DNA of 64,000 nucleotides from Sipunculus nudus (GCA_026874595.1 CM049320.1:43782714-43846713); one strand, 5' to 3'; counted from the stretch's first letter, positions 43,015 to 55,727 are shown. The notes: generated from the sequence alone by a model not told the origin. Numbers and translations are program-made.

Positions 43015-46000
43015 AACAAGTGACCCATGGGTCATGACGCTCAGCTGACTGGGAAGAGATTCACAAAAGGAAATTTTATCATCAGAATGGTAGTATATAC
43101 TCATTCAACTGAAGCATCAAACAGATTAACCAACAGGCCAAGATTAAGTCTGTATTTATATATCTATAAATAGAGAAAAAATGTGTAAACTTTAAAAACT
43201 AGAACATGGGTAGCCCACAAGTGACTATGTGTAACCGCCAAAATCAGAGTGGAACGGGTGAAGTGAGGCATGGATTGAGTGGCAAGGGGAAACAGAGTGA
43301 GGTATGTTGCATATTAGCATGAATGTCTGCAGTCTGAATGTGTATGTAGGTTGTGCCACCTACTACAAATCCAGCAAGCTGTTCAAGTTGTATACATATG
43401 CGAAATTTTATGCAGAAAAGTCAAACCACTACATGTTTATGAGTTATTATAGCCCACGGCAGACAAACAGACAGACACTGTGCAAAAATGGTTGCAGGTG
43501 GCCCCTCCAGTTTTGTGTATGATAAAGACCTATGTGAGATCTATACACATGCAAAATTTTGGCCCAAACAGTCAAACGGTTCCCGAGATATGAGCTTGGA
43601 TGTGTGCAGCATTAACTAGAATGTAGGTGGCGCCACCTGTCATAAAATCAAGAAAGCTGTCCAGGATGTATAAACCTGCAAAATTTTAGGCAGTTATGTC
43701 AAACCACTACAGAGAAATGAGTGATTTTGGGCCTCAGCAGACAAACAGACGCTGTGCAAAATGTGCAAAAATGGTTGCAGATGGCCCCTCCAGTTTTGTG
43801 TATGATAAAGACCTATGTGAGATCTATACACATGCAAAATTTTGGCCCAAACAGTCAAACGGTTCCCGAGATATGAGCTTGGATGTGTGCAGCATTAACT
43901 AGAATGTAGGTGGCGCCACCTGTCATAAAATCAAGAAACTGTCCAGGATGTTTAAACCTGCAAAACTTTAGACAGTTATGTCAAACCACTGCAGAGAAAT
44001 GAGTGATTTTAGGCCTCAACAGACAAACAGACAGATGCTGTGCAAAAATGATTGCAGGTGGCGCCACCATTTTTTGTGTATGTTATAAAGCTATCCAAGG
44101 GCTACATTTGTATAAATTTTATTTCCTGATCATTCTAACAGTTCCTGAGATATGAGCTTGGATGTGTGCAGCATTAACTAGAATGTAGGTGGCGCCACCT
44201 GTCATAAACTCAAGAAAGCTGTCCAGGATGTATAAACCTGCAAAATTTTATGTCAAACCACTACAGAGAAATGAGTGATTTTAGGCCTCAGCAGACAAAC
44301 AGACAGATGCTGTGCAAAATGTGCAAAAATGGTTGCAGGTGGCCCCTTCCAGTTTTGTGTATGATAAAGACCTATGTGAGATCTATACACATGCAAAATT
44401 TTGGCCCAATCAGTCAAACGGTTCCCGAGATATGAGCTTTGATGTCTGCAGCGTAAACTATAATGTAGGTGGCGCCACCTGTCATAAAATCAAGAAAGCT
44501 ATCCAGGATGTATACGCATGCCGAATTTCAGGTGAATTAGTCAATTCACTGCAGAGATATGAGTGATTTTAACCCAAGGCAGATGAACAGATGGACACTG
44601 TGCAAACATGGTTATAGGTGGCACCACCATTTTTTGTGTATGTTGTAAAACTATCCAAGGGCTACATTTGTATAAATTTTATTTCCTGATCGGTCAAATG
44701 GTTCCTGAGATATGAGCTTGGATGTCATCAGCGTGAACGTGAATGTAGGTGGTGCCACCTGTCATAAAATCAAGAAAGCTATCCAGGATGTATAAGCATG
44801 CAAAATTTCAGGTGATTAGTCAATTCACTGCAGCGATATGAGTGATTTTAACACAAGGCAGATGAACAGATGGACACTGTGCAAACATGGTTACAGGTGG
44901 CGCCACCATTTTTTGCTTATGTTATGAAGCTATCCAAGGGCTACATTTGTATAAATTTTATTTCCTGATCGGTCAAACGGTTCCCGAGATATGAGCTTGG
45001 ATGTTTGCAGCGTGAACGTGAATATAGGTGGCGCCACCTGTCATAAAATCAAGAAAGCTATCCTGGATGTATAAGCATGCCTGATTTCAGGTGAATTAGT
45101 CAATTCACTGCAGAGATATGAGTGATTTTAACACAAGGCAGATGAACAGATGGACACTGTGCAAACATGGACAAGGTGGCACCACCATTTTTTGTGTATG
45201 TCATGAAGCTATCCAAGGGCTACATTTGTATAAATTTTATTTCCTGATCGGTCAAATGGTTCCTGAGATATGAGCTTGGATGTCTGCAGCATGAACGTGA
45301 ATATAGGTGGTGCCACCTGTCATAAACTCATGAAAGCTGTCCAGGATGTATAAACCTGCAAAATTTTATGTCAAACCACTACAGAGAAATGAGTGAATTT
45401 AGGCCTCAGCAGACAAACAGACAGATGCTGTGCAAAATGTGCAAAAATGGTTGCAGGTGGCCCCTTCCAGTTTTGTGTATGATTAAGACCTATGTGAGAT
45501 CTATACACATGCAAAATTTTGGCCCAATCAGTCAAACGGTTCCCGAGATATGAGCTTGGATGTCTGCAGCGTAAACTATAATGTAAGTGGCGCCACCTGT
45601 CATAAAATCAAGAAAGCTATCCAGGATGTATACGCATGCCTGATTTCAGGTGAATTAGTCAATTCACTGCAGAGATATGAGTGATTTTAACCCAAGGCAG
45701 ATGAACAGATGGACACTGTGCAAACATGGTTACAGGTTGCACCACCATTTTTTGTGTATGTCATGAAGCTATCCAAGGGCTACATTTGTATAAATTTTAT
45801 TTCCTGATCGGTCAAATGGTTCCTGAGATATGAGCTTGGATGTCTGCAGCGTGAACGTGAATATAGGTGGTGCCACCTGTCATAAAATCAAGAAAGCTAT
45901 CCAGGATGTATAAGCATGCCGAATTTCAGGTGAATTAGTCAATTCACTGCAGAGATATGCGTGATTTTAACCCAAGGCAGATGAACAGATGGACACTGTG

Positions 46001-48680
46001 CAAACATGGTTACAGGTGGCGCCACCATTTTTTGTGTATGTTATAAAGCTATCCAAGGGCTACATTTGTATAAATTTTATTTCCTGATCGGTCAAACGGT
46101 TCCTGAGATATGAGCTTGGATGTAATCAGCGTGAACGTGAATGTAGATGGCGCCACCTGTCATAAAATCAAGAAAGCTATCCAGGATGTATACGCATACC
46201 GAATTTCAGGTGAATTAGTCAATTCACTGCAGAGATATGAGTAATTTTAACCCAAGGCAGATGAACAGATGGACACTGTGCAAACATGGTTACAGGTGGC
46301 GCCACCATTTTTTGTGTATGTTATGAAGCTATCCAAGGGCTACATTTGTATAAATTTTATTTCCTGACAGGTCAAACGGTTCCTGAGATATGAGCTTGGA
46401 TGTCTGCAGCGTGAACGTGAATATAGGTGGCGCCATCTATCATAAAATCAAGAAAGCTATCCAGGATGTATAAGCATGCGGAATTTCAGGTGAATTGGTC
46501 AATTCACTGCAGAGATATGAGTGATTTTAACGCAAGGCAGATGAACAGATGGACACTGTGCAAACAGGGTTACAGGTGGCGCCACCATTTTTGTATATGT
46601 TATAAAGCTATCCAAGGGCTACATTTGTATAAATTTTATTTCCTGATCGGTCAAACGGTTCCTGAGATATGAGGGTTTATGTGATGAAACAGACGCACAA
46701 ATGGACACTGGGCATACAGGAAAGGTCAGAGGTCAACGCAAATTGGTTAGGCACCAGTTCACAATTGACCCATTAATTGGTGTAAGTTTCAGAAAAATTG
46801 TGTTGTAGTTAATGAGATACTGCAGTTTTTGTATTAAATTTTCCATTATTCTGGGGGGGTATTTTGGGGTCATACAGCTTAAAGAATATGGGTAACAGAG
46901 ACGTTATTTCAGGATTCCATGGAGACAAAGGTCTCAAAAATAGAGAAAAAATTTGTAAAAAAAACCGAACAAATACAGGTGGCACCACCAGTCTGCAGAA
47001 ACTGATGAAACACTCCATGATCAATGCGTATGCCAAAAATCATGACCATCATTGATGTAGTCAATGAAATATTGAAGTTTTTGTAAGGAACTTTTGACTA
47101 TTCTGGGGGGTACTTTGGGGCCCCATAGCTTGAAGGATATGGGTAACAGAGACCTAATTTCTGGTTTCCATGGAGACTTTTCATAGGTCTCTCTGTGTGT
47201 TGAAAATGAAGATTCTAGGTCCAGTCGTTATGATTTGTGCCACGCTAACAGATGACAGCATCCTTAAATGTCTCAAAAAATAGGGGAAAAAATGGTAAAA
47301 AAAAATTGAACAATGTAGGTGGCGCCACCAGTCTACAGGAACTGATGGAACATCTCATGATCAATATGTATGCCAAAAATCATGACCATCAGTGATGTAG
47401 TTATTGAGATATTGAAGTTTTTGTATGAAATTTTTTACTATTCTTTGGGGTACTTTGGGGCCCCATAGCTCAAAGGATATGGGTAACAGAGACCTAATTT
47501 CTCGTTTCCCTGGAGACTTTTCATGGACCTCTCAGTGTGTCAAGAACTAAGATTCTAGGTCCAGTCTTTACGATTTGTGCCTTGTTAACAGATGTTCACA
47601 TTTTTAAAAGTCTCAAAATAGAGAAAAAAATTCGTAAAAAAATCGAAAAATACAGGTGGCGCCACCAGTCTGCAGGAACTGATGGAACATCTCAGGTTCA
47701 AGATGAATGCCAAAAAATCATGACCATCAGTCAAGTAGTTAATGAGATATTGAAGTTTTTGTATGAAATTTTTGACTTTTCTGTGGGGTATTTGTGGCCC
47801 CATAGCTTGAAGGATATGGGTAACAGAGACCTAATTTCTGGTTTCCATGGAGACTTTTCATAGTTCTCTCAGTGTGTCAAGAATGAAGATTTTAGGTCCA
47901 GTCGTTACTATTTGTGCAAAGTTAACAGATGACAGCATCCTTAAAGGTCTAAAAAATAGAGGAAAAAATCGTAAAAAATCGAACAATATAGGTGGCGCCA
48001 CCAGTCTGCAGAAACTGATGGAATATGTATCAATATGTATGCCAAAAATCATGACCATCAGTAATGTAGTTATTGAGATATTGAAGTTTTTTTATGAAAT
48101 TTTTGACTATTCTGGGGGGGTACTTTGGGGCCCCATAGCTCGAAGGATATGGGTAAAAGAGACCTAATTTCTGGTTTCCAAGGAGATTTTTCATGGACCT
48201 CTCAGTGTGTCAAGTATTAAGATTCTAGGTCCAGTCTTTACGATTTGTGCCTTGTTAACAGATGTTCACATTTTTAAAAGTCTCAAAGATAGAGAAAAAA
48301 ATTCGTAAAAAATAAAAAAATACAGGTGGTGCCACCAGTCTGCAGGAAGTGATGGAACATCTCATTATCAATATGTATGCCAAAATTCATGACCATCAGT
48401 CAAGTAGTTAATGAGATATTGAAGTTTTTGTATGAAATTTTTTACTTTTCTGGGGGGTACTTTGGGGCCCCATAGCCCGAAGGATATGGGTAACAGAGAC
48501 CTAATTTCTGGTTTCCAAGGAGATTTTTCATGGACCTCTCAGAATCCCAAGTTACAAGGTTCTAAATCCAGTGGTTACGATTTGTGCCCTGTTAACGGAC
48601 AGACGGCCAGACGGCCGGATGGACGACGGACAAAGAGTGATCGCTATAGCTCAGATGACTTACAGTCAGCTGAGCTAAAA
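43015..48680 (+). mobile_element. Family 1 element C, large composite with two internal arrays
   Basis: The head is AACAAGTGACCCATGGGTCA followed by TGACGCTCAGCTGACTGG. The tail is 'tagctcagatgacttacagt' followed by CAGCTGAGCTAAAAATG. The first array, about 43490-46680, is built of about 280-bp dimers. Each half carries the dyad GGTGGCGCCACC or a near variant: one half then reads 'tgtcataaaatcaagaaagct', the other 'attttttgtgtatgttataaagct'. The second array, about 46830-48600, is the 330-bp unit of elements A and B ('ctattctggggggtactttggggccccatag'). It is inserted in a retrotransposon whose two parts lie at 42846 and 48681. No protein coding was found. Confidence 0.78.
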
Positions 48681-49148
48681 ATGAAGTGTTTTTCAACTTC
48701 GACTTCAACATTATTACATATAGGACAAACCCTTTCTTCAATTTTAAGTTTCCTATGTTTTTTTTGTTTACAACATCTTTAATGTTTTGAAATCTGCCAG
48801 TTTCTATTTTTAGTGGGAGTTTACCACATCTAAGCTGAGCAAGTAGTGATCTTTGCTGTTGGGTCATAAACCTTTTAACATATACTCCTGTACAATATGT
48901 GATTTTAAAACTGGTATTATTATAGTTCTTAGTTAAAGCATTGATTGGCATTGTTTGATCCATTTATTTTGATAATTAGAACCAACTTATGTTCCAGATT
49001 ATGTAAGCAGCATAGCCCCATTTCATTATGTATGTGTAACAGAACAATGTAAACGAGTATCTTCTCCACATCTGAGCACCAGTTATCTGCAACTTGGTTA
49101 TAATCCCATATGAATACTTTCTTGGTCAGTCTACTATTATCTATATCC
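48681..49148 (-). pseudogene. Non-LTR retrotransposon, C-terminal coding fragment 1, 5'-truncated
   Basis: Minus-strand frames give RLTKKVFIWDYNQVADNWCS and DVEKIL; then, shifted, RSLLAQLRCGKLPLKIETGR; then, shifted again, RVCPICNNVEVEVEKHF. This is the order at the C-terminus of LINE ORF2 proteins, after the reverse transcriptase: a conserved 'R.l.aqlR.gilpL.iE.GR' segment and a C-x2-C...H zinc-binding motif. Several frameshifts mean it is dead. It starts abruptly at the minisatellite (5' truncation on insertion) and stops at the tail of family 1 element C. The clade was not determined. Confidence 0.78.
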
Positions 49149-49265
49149 ATGGTAATTATCTTCAGTCTGATTCAGACCCTCTGCTACTGGAAATAATCTT
49201 CAGTCTGATTCAGGCCTTCTGCTACTGGTAATTATCTTCAGACCGATTCAGGCCCTCTTCTTACA
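49149..49265. repeat. 38-bp minisatellite, right part
   Basis: About three copies of the unit seen at 40905-41166 ('ctgattcag(g/a)ccctctgctac'). They lie just downstream of the stop codon of gene 2 (49298), probably in its 3' untranslated or flanking region. Confidence 0.88.
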
Positions 49266-49297
49266 GTAAATATCTTCACATTGATTTTATACAAAAC

Positions 49298-49378
49298 TCA
49301 AGATGACAGTAGTTTTCTAAGTGGTCCTGGCAAGTCACCTGGGCAACGCCTCAGCATTTCAATAATCCTGTCTTCATC
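49298..49378 (-). CDS. Gene 2, terminal exon (unrecognised protein)
   Basis: Acceptor CATTACTTTCAG is followed by 26 codons and TGA: DEDRIIEMLRRCPGDLPGPL then RKLLSS. The exon enters in phase 0, which fits the exon at 55728, although others may lie between. The sequence is helical and charged, then has a Pro-Gly-rich turn. Length, acceptor quality and residue mix make this a convincing coding end. The family is not recognised. Downstream lies the 38-bp minisatellite, split by a retrotransposon. Confidence 0.65.
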   Translation of the reverse strand, partial: DEDRIIEMLRRCPGDLPGPLRKLLSS

Positions 49379-50089
49379 CTGAAAGTAATGATGAGTATTA
49401 GTACATGTATCAGTTAAACAGGTACCTGTAAACCCACAAAACAATGTATGTCAAATATATTTACATACAGTAATATGTAAACAAACAGTAATATATAAAC
49501 ATACAGTAATATGTGCATAAAATACCTAGTCCACTAGAAATTAATGAAACCATGTCAATTATAAAATAAGGAAGAAAATGCAGATAAGCTCAAATACAAA
49601 AAAAAGGGTTTATTCTATTTTCAGAAATAACATACTGAAAAATTCAAATTGCTCATTCTAAAATGAACATAAACTTAATCTGGTGAGTATATATTGTACT
49701 GTGTAGTACATGAAAATTATGGCCTGAAACCATATAATTAAAAATGATAAGCCTAAGAGTTACATGAAAGGATATATATTTGATCAACAAAAATGTGTAA
49801 ATGTAATTAATAATTCTAACAAGCCAATTCAAGGAATTTATGTCCTCTGCTTCCGCCTTTAAGTCTGGAATAATTTTAAAGTGTGTGGTGACCAAGTACA
49901 AATAGTTTTTACCATGCTCAAAAGATGGCAGCAACTGGCAGTTACTGCAAAAAATTCTAGTATTTTATGTCAACTGCTAGCGACACCTTTTGGTGATTGG
50001 TGAAACTAAATGTGCTGATGTATCATATAAAAAAAAATGAATATCATATTGTCTTATGATCTCGTGAGTCGGACACTCCAAAACCAATC
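49379..50089. other. Gene 2 intron; family 3-like interior
   Basis: 'atggcctgaaaccat(a/t)ta' at 49718 also occurs near 250 and 60130. No exon was seen. The spacing repeat 'taaacatacagtaatatgt' at 49455-49515 is a small tandem. Confidence 0.4.
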
Positions 50090-50265
50090 CCAACCAAGGT
50101 AAGCATGAGATCAATCACTGACCCAAATTTGAATGAAATTTGATAAAATTTAGGAAAATTATTGCACAAAAAAAACCTTACAGACAGACAGCTAGAGGGA
50201 CAAACAGACAAACCAAAATCAATGTCCCCCGTTCCTTCCAAGGAAGCGGGGGACAAAAATGGGTT
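50090..50265 (+). repeat. Family 3 repeat, 3' end with hairpin
   Basis: It ends in GTCCCCCGTTCCTTCCAAGG followed by AAGCGGGGGACAAAAATG: an inverted repeat (GTCCCCC..TTCCTT / AAGGAA..GGGGGAC) then AAAAAT, the same end form as family 2. It matches 1-126. Confidence 0.65.
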
Positions 50266-50439
50266 ACACATATTTCCAAAAGGGCTAAACATTAAATTCC
50301 AGGAAAGTTTGCCCAATATTCCTGATTGAGTGAACCAGTGTTATGCAGCCTACCAAGCCTTATATTACATGTTTTGTACAAATAATTATTTTAACAAATC
50401 ACGGCGCTCTCCATGGCTAAGATGGTGGCAGTATTCTGT

Positions 50440-50575
50440 ATGGGTTGAGTAAACTTGAGAACCCGGAGAAAGCCACAATGACCTTGGACGGGCAACTACA
50501 ACCCACTCTAGCTTATAGCCATGCCAGGGATCAAACCCGGGTCGCGAGCGGAGAGAGCCAAGTGGTTAATAGAAA
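50440..50575 (-). repeat. tRNA-derived SINE
   Basis: On the minus strand TTAACCACTTGGCTCTCTCC, then GCTCGCGACCCGGGTTTGAT and CCCTGGCATGGCT, give an A-box-like start and a B-box (GGTTTGATCCC). The downstream body 'agtgggttgtagttgcccgtccaaggtcatt' is shared with 9285-9400. Confidence 0.65.
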
Positions 50576-50639
50576 ATCCCATTTATTGTCACATAAATCG
50601 GAAATCCCAAACCATTTCCTATATAGACAATGGTAAATC

Positions 50640-51235
50640 TGACTGTTTAATATCATGGAATATTGTCATAATCCCGGTTATTGTCATGCTTGGAACCCTT
50701 GGCATTGATGCCAGTTCGCAGTTAATATCACATCAAACGCCGACACAAAGATCTGTGAGGCAAAGAGCCTGTAATTGGTCAGGTTACTAACGATTACACC
50801 TCCCTCCGGGGCGTGGCAGGCAAGTGCAGTGATGCATGCGGGTCACTCACCGCAATAAGCTAAGAAACCACGTTAATCCAGATCATTGCGTTTCTTCGTA
50901 CGTTACAAGGGCGATGTTTGCAATCACTTGTCATTCATAATGACCTTTGCAAGGCCGCAGTTTACATCTCAGTGACTTTTCGCCAAGATGATATGAAACA
51001 CGAGCTGATTACGGTGTTTAGGGCTTGGAATCCCCTTAAGATTCCACAAAAAGCTGGAGGTTTTGAGAGCACTGGAAGCCATAACCGATCCAAAACCTCA
51101 ATGGCCGTGAAACTTGACAATCATTTGACAATGCCCGCTGCCCGAACATCAACATGCAGTCCTATCATAAAGACAATCATGGAAGTTTTGCGGATACCAT
51201 GTTTTTTACCCCGTTGGTTTCCAGAATAGAACTCA
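50640..51235. other. GC-richer unique segment, no exon established
   Basis: The base composition rises here ('ccctccggggcgtggcaggc', 'gcatgcgggtcactcaccgc') in an otherwise AT-rich neighbourhood. The open frame 50918-51229 (starting MQSLVIHNDLCKAAVYISVT) has no splice signals or family resemblance that I can point to. It could be a regulatory island, an old promoter or a decayed coding region. Confidence 0.35.
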
Positions 51236-51289
51236 AAAACCACTCGACAGATTTTTCCAAAACTTGGCACCTTTATCCAGTTACATGTA

Positions 51290-52430
51290 AACTGGTGCCA
51301 ATATATTTTGTGTTGACCTCTTAACTTTCCTCTCTGCAGTGCATCCATCTGTATGTCTGTTTTGACACATTAACCCACATATCTTCAGAATCCTTTGACC
51401 AATCAGGCTAAAAAGTTTGCACAACTGTAGCACTTGGATAGCTTTATAACATAGACAAAAATGGTGGCGCCACCTGCAACCATTTTTGCACAGTGTCCAT
51501 CTGTTCAACTGCCTTGGGTTAAAATCACACATATCTCTGCAGTGGTTAGTCTAATCCACCTGAAATTTTGCACGTGTATGCATCCTGGATAGCTTTCTTG
51601 TTTTTATGAAATGTCGCACCACCTACCATACATTCACATTCAGGCTGCAGACATCCAGGCTTATATCTCAGGACTGGTTTGAAGTATCCTCAAAAAATTT
51701 TGCATGTGTAAAGATGTGTGTGGGATTAAATCACTCATATCTTGACAGTGGTTTGACTTATCTGTCTAAAGTTTTGCATATATATATACATATTGGATAG
51801 CTTTCTGGATTTTGTGGCAGATGGCACCACCTACATTTATGTTTACGCTGTAGACATCAGTGCTAATATCTGGTTTGGTTTGAACTATCAGCCTGACATT
51901 TTGCATGTGTATAGATCTTGCATAGCTCTTTCTCATACACAAAACAGGTGGTAACACTTGCAACCATTTTTGCACGGCATCCTTCTGTTTGTCTGCTGTG
52001 GGATAAAACCACTCATATCTCAGCAGTGGTTTGACTTAACTGCCTAAAATGTTGCATATGTCTACAACTTGGAAAGCTTTCTGGATTTTGTTGCAGGTGG
52101 CACAACCTACATACAAATTTTAGCTGCAGACATCCATGCTTATATTTCAGAACTGGTTTGATGTATCAGTCTGAAATTTTGCATGACTATAGATCTTACT
52201 TAGCTTTACAGCCTAATTAAATTTGGTGGCCCAACTGACAACCATTTTTGCATGATGTCCATCTGTTCATCTGCCTAGGGTAAAAATCACTCATATCTCA
52301 GCAGTGGTTTGACTTACCCACCTGAAATTTTGCATATTTATACATCTTCAATAGCTTTCTCTTTCAAATATCAGGTGGCGCCACCTACAATCATGTTTAC
52401 ATGGCAGACATCCATGCTAATATGCAACAC
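51290..52430 (-). repeat. Dyad-containing family 1 array in inverse orientation
   Basis: Reverse complements of the 280-bp dimers of element C: 'aatggtggcgccacctgcaaccatttttgcacagtgtccatctgttc' and 'gcagtggtttgactta' recur at about 51460, 51820, 51950, 52100 and 52375. More diverged than element C, hence older. Confidence 0.7.
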
Positions 52431-53019
52431 ATCTCAACCTATTTCCCCTTGTCACTCATTCCATGCCTCACTTCACCTGTCCCATTCTTGATTTCTGCGG
52501 ATACACACAATGGCTTGTTGACTACCTGTATTCTAGTTAAACCTTAAAGTGTGTCAATCAGTATTTGTTAGAATCTAATATTTTATCACATAATTTTTAA
52601 AGAATTTTATTAAAAATGATAAATTTGCAATATGCAGAGCATGGGATTGAAAACTTGAAACTTCATTTGCAATAAAAAATTAAAAAATTATCAACAGTAC
52701 TGAAAATATATATATGAAAATAGCTGCTGACAGGTCTGGAGTGCCCTGCAAAAGACCCAAAGGCTTCCAGCGTGGGCAGAGTAATGCAGAGACAGAGAAA
52801 ACTGGCGAAAAACAGTATTTAAACATCTGAACCAAGATGTGATGATTTGAATCAGTGATAGTCACATATGAAGGTGTAGGAGTGGAGCCTCCCAAGCAAC
52901 AGAGGCATAATTACATTTGATGAATGAAACTGTGAGTCTGGTCAGCATATGAATCAGATGAATGGTCCTGTAACCTGGACCTCTGGACTTGTAATGTCAA
53001 AATTAATATTGTTCTTCCC
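52431..53019. other. Gene 2 intron, no feature
   Basis: No exon or defined repeat was recognised. Confidence 0.4.
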
Positions 53020-53640
53020 CTATTGTTAGGTGATTAAAAGTGAAAGATTTTGGATGAAACATTTACAATGTCTCCATGATCATTATAATGATGTGGGTCC
53101 TGTGATCTTCACCTGTGAGCTTGTGACCCCAAAATCAAAAGGGTTCTCACATTAGTTTTGGGCCATTAATATGTCAAGTTTAAAATCCATGTTCATTCAA
53201 ACTGGAGTTATTCTCCAGAAACAAATTTGAGGACAGACAGCTCATTTGACCTTAAGAGCGTAACCTTTAAACTTGTGACTCCAAAATCGAAAAGAATCTT
53301 CCTCTATTAGTAGGTGAGCTATATGTGCAAGATGGAAGATGTGGCATGAAATTTTTGGCTTAAAATACATCCACAAACCTTTAAAATATATGCATGGTTC
53401 CTGTGACCTTGACCTTTGACCTCATGAACCAAAAATCAATAGGGTACCTGCTTTAGTGGTGGTCCATATAAAAGTAAAGTTTGAAATCAATATGCAATTC
53501 CAAACTGGATATATCATACAGAAACAAATTTGTGGATGGACAGATGGTCAGACAGTTAGACACACAGACGGAAAGGGTGATTACTATATAGGGCACCCGT
53601 TTATACAAGCAGAGAAGGGTTGGAGGTGGGGGATGGGGGA
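53020..53640 (+). repeat. Dispersed repeat with repeated 'tgacctt' phrases
   Basis: Text such as 'cctgtgaccttgacctttgacctc', 'ccaaaatcaaaagggt' and a terminal run of cagacagttagacacacagacgg, then 'gtgattactatatagggcaccc', has the style of a further molluscan repeat family. Two half-copies follow each other (53090-53260 and 53395-53600). Confidence 0.45.
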
Positions 53641-53699
53641 TGTGTTGTGGTTACTGCAAGCAGCCTGACCTAGAGTCAGCAAATCTGCCAAAGTAAAGT

Positions 53700-54330
53700 T
53701 ACATGAAAAACCCTGGGTGGATGGCAACACCACCTAGACAGTAACCTTAGCAAATAAGTTTTAATGGCCTTGCTTCAATTTTTTACAGCTGCTTTCAAAT
53801 TTCGGATTATATAAGCTTAAAACCTTATCTGTCCATTATGTGAAAATTTAATCAAATGTACTCTCAGGAAAATAATTACCCACAGTCAAAGTCAGGCAAA
53901 AGTTTAGCTACTGATTTAACATTTCTGCTAACCACTAAATATTTTTATAAAATGTTTATCTAATTTCTGTCATACAAATCAAACTAAATTAAATATATAG
54001 TTATATGTTTGAAACAGACACTCTATAGCTTGAAATATCTTCCCTGATTTTTGAAAGAATGCATTATGTTCAGGCCCATAACTTCTGCAATTATTCAATA
54101 CTGCATGATCTAATGTCCTGCATGTACATAGGAAATACATGTAGAATGGTTATAAATTTGAATAAAACAGCACAAGTGTTTTTCATAGTGAGCAGTGTTG
54201 AAGCATATCATGAAGGAACAAAGTCACAGTGACCCAGTTTGCGTTTTGGTAGGAGATCTTGGGGATATCTAACAGTATGCCAAATTTTGAATTTGTAGGT
54301 CAAATGGTTTCAAAATGTGCCAGTTAAATT
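53700..54330 (+). repeat. Family 1-like interior, no termini
   Basis: It matches the internal text of elements D and E ('gtgacccagttt', 'ggagatcttggggatatctaacagtatgccaaattttg', 'gaatttgtaggtcaaatggtttcaaaa', compare 1925-2020 and 20330-20420). The tail is absent. Confidence 0.55.
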
Positions 54331-54909
54331 AAAGGGACATACTAGTAATCAGGAGCAATATTATGCCTACTCTTTCACACTAACAGTTCGGTTATGCATT
54401 ATACAAAAGTTTCACAGCAAAACCATCTCAGCACACAGTCCTGGTCCCTTGAATATGGCTGTTTAACACTTTTATGGCTCTGCTTGTTGGTAAACACAGT
54501 CTACTTGTGTCTGTTTACCATAACAAGGCTGAGTGACCAGAGGTCGACTGTGAGACGTGACATGTGATGTTTCAGCATGCAGGAACCTGTTTGTATAATA
54601 TGATATTTTGGGCCAATTCAGTCAGGGCATCTCCTAATTGACACGTGTTATGGCCTGGTGATGTAGGTGCAACGTGTATGTTTACAGCTGTGATTGTGCC
54701 AAGTATACTGTTTTTAAGACTTGTTTACAGGAGTAATCAAACAGTTTCAGGGCAATATTTTGGCAGGTACAAATTAATTTAATGGGAAGAAGGTATTTTC
54801 ATGTTAATTCAACATGCTTTATAGATGTTTAGGCCACATTAAACAAAATTAAAATGTAAATTCAGACAGTTTCATTGTATAATTTATCCCTGTTTAACTA
54901 TCCTTTCAG

Positions 54910-54979
54910 TGGTGAAGATGTTATGTGGAGCATCTACTGTTTATCCAGATGTGATGTTCACCATCTCTACATGGAAATG
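54910..54979 (+). CDS. Possible plus-strand internal exon, unknown
   Basis: Acceptor AACTATCCTTTCAG and donor GAAATG|GTATGA bound 70 nt with one frame open: (x)GEDVMWSIYCLSRCDVHHL then YMEM. Neither plus-strand alternative is as clean: one is stopped by TGA at once, the other runs on past the donor to a distant stop. It lies inside an intron of minus-strand gene 2, with no partner exon recognised, so it may be fortuitous or a small nested gene. Confidence 0.28.
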
Positions 54980-55727
54980 GTATGAATCAATTAAACAAAG
55001 CTACCAATATAAAACAAGTTTATGAAACATAATTATCAAATCAACAAGATCATCAGGTTTAGGGACACTTAAATATTTTATAGGTTTTTATTTACTGTTG
55101 ATTCCTAGTTAACACTCCAGCTGTTAAATGACAGGTTCCTATTTAAACTAAAACAAATTTAAGCAAATATGAAATTTTCATCTATCAAAATAGTAGGATT
55201 TCAACACTGGAGAGATGTTCTAGTTATCTTTCACTGATCCAGGCAGGCTGGTACATATAATTCATTGTGCTACAAAATATAATGGCTGGAAGTGTCACTG
55301 TACTGAACCTCCATTATTTTATATATAAATGATCCATTATGTCTAGTACAAATATAAATTCTGACTTTCTAGTTAGAAAATTTATTTAAACCATTTCACC
55401 AAATGTATTACAGCTTATGTTTTACTTGAAAGCTAAATAAAAAAATTAAAACAAAAATTACAACAAAAAGTAATCATCTATATCATTATCTTACAGGGTA
55501 AACCATTTGTTAATATTTCAGCTTAATCTTCATAAAATCATGTGTGTTTGATGCTTGGTGAAACTGTTAACAACTGTTGAAATGTTTCATGGTATAAAAA
55601 AATCCTTCATCTTGTATTTTTGTCAGTTTGACAAAAGTCTATATTTAATTTTCATGTTGATTTTGAGTATGTGTGCAGGCTTTCATGTTTTGGTTTTTGG
55701 TTTACTACCCCTCAGTTTGAATCCTAC

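Noticed and set aside
43490..46680. CRISPR-like array based on the GGTGGCGCCACC palindrome
   Set aside because: Intervening sequence is also repeated (280-bp dimers), so there are no unique spacers.
50918..51229. 103-codon plus-strand frame as a gene
   Set aside because: No splice sites, family features or convincing start context; retained only as a GC-richer segment of unknown nature.
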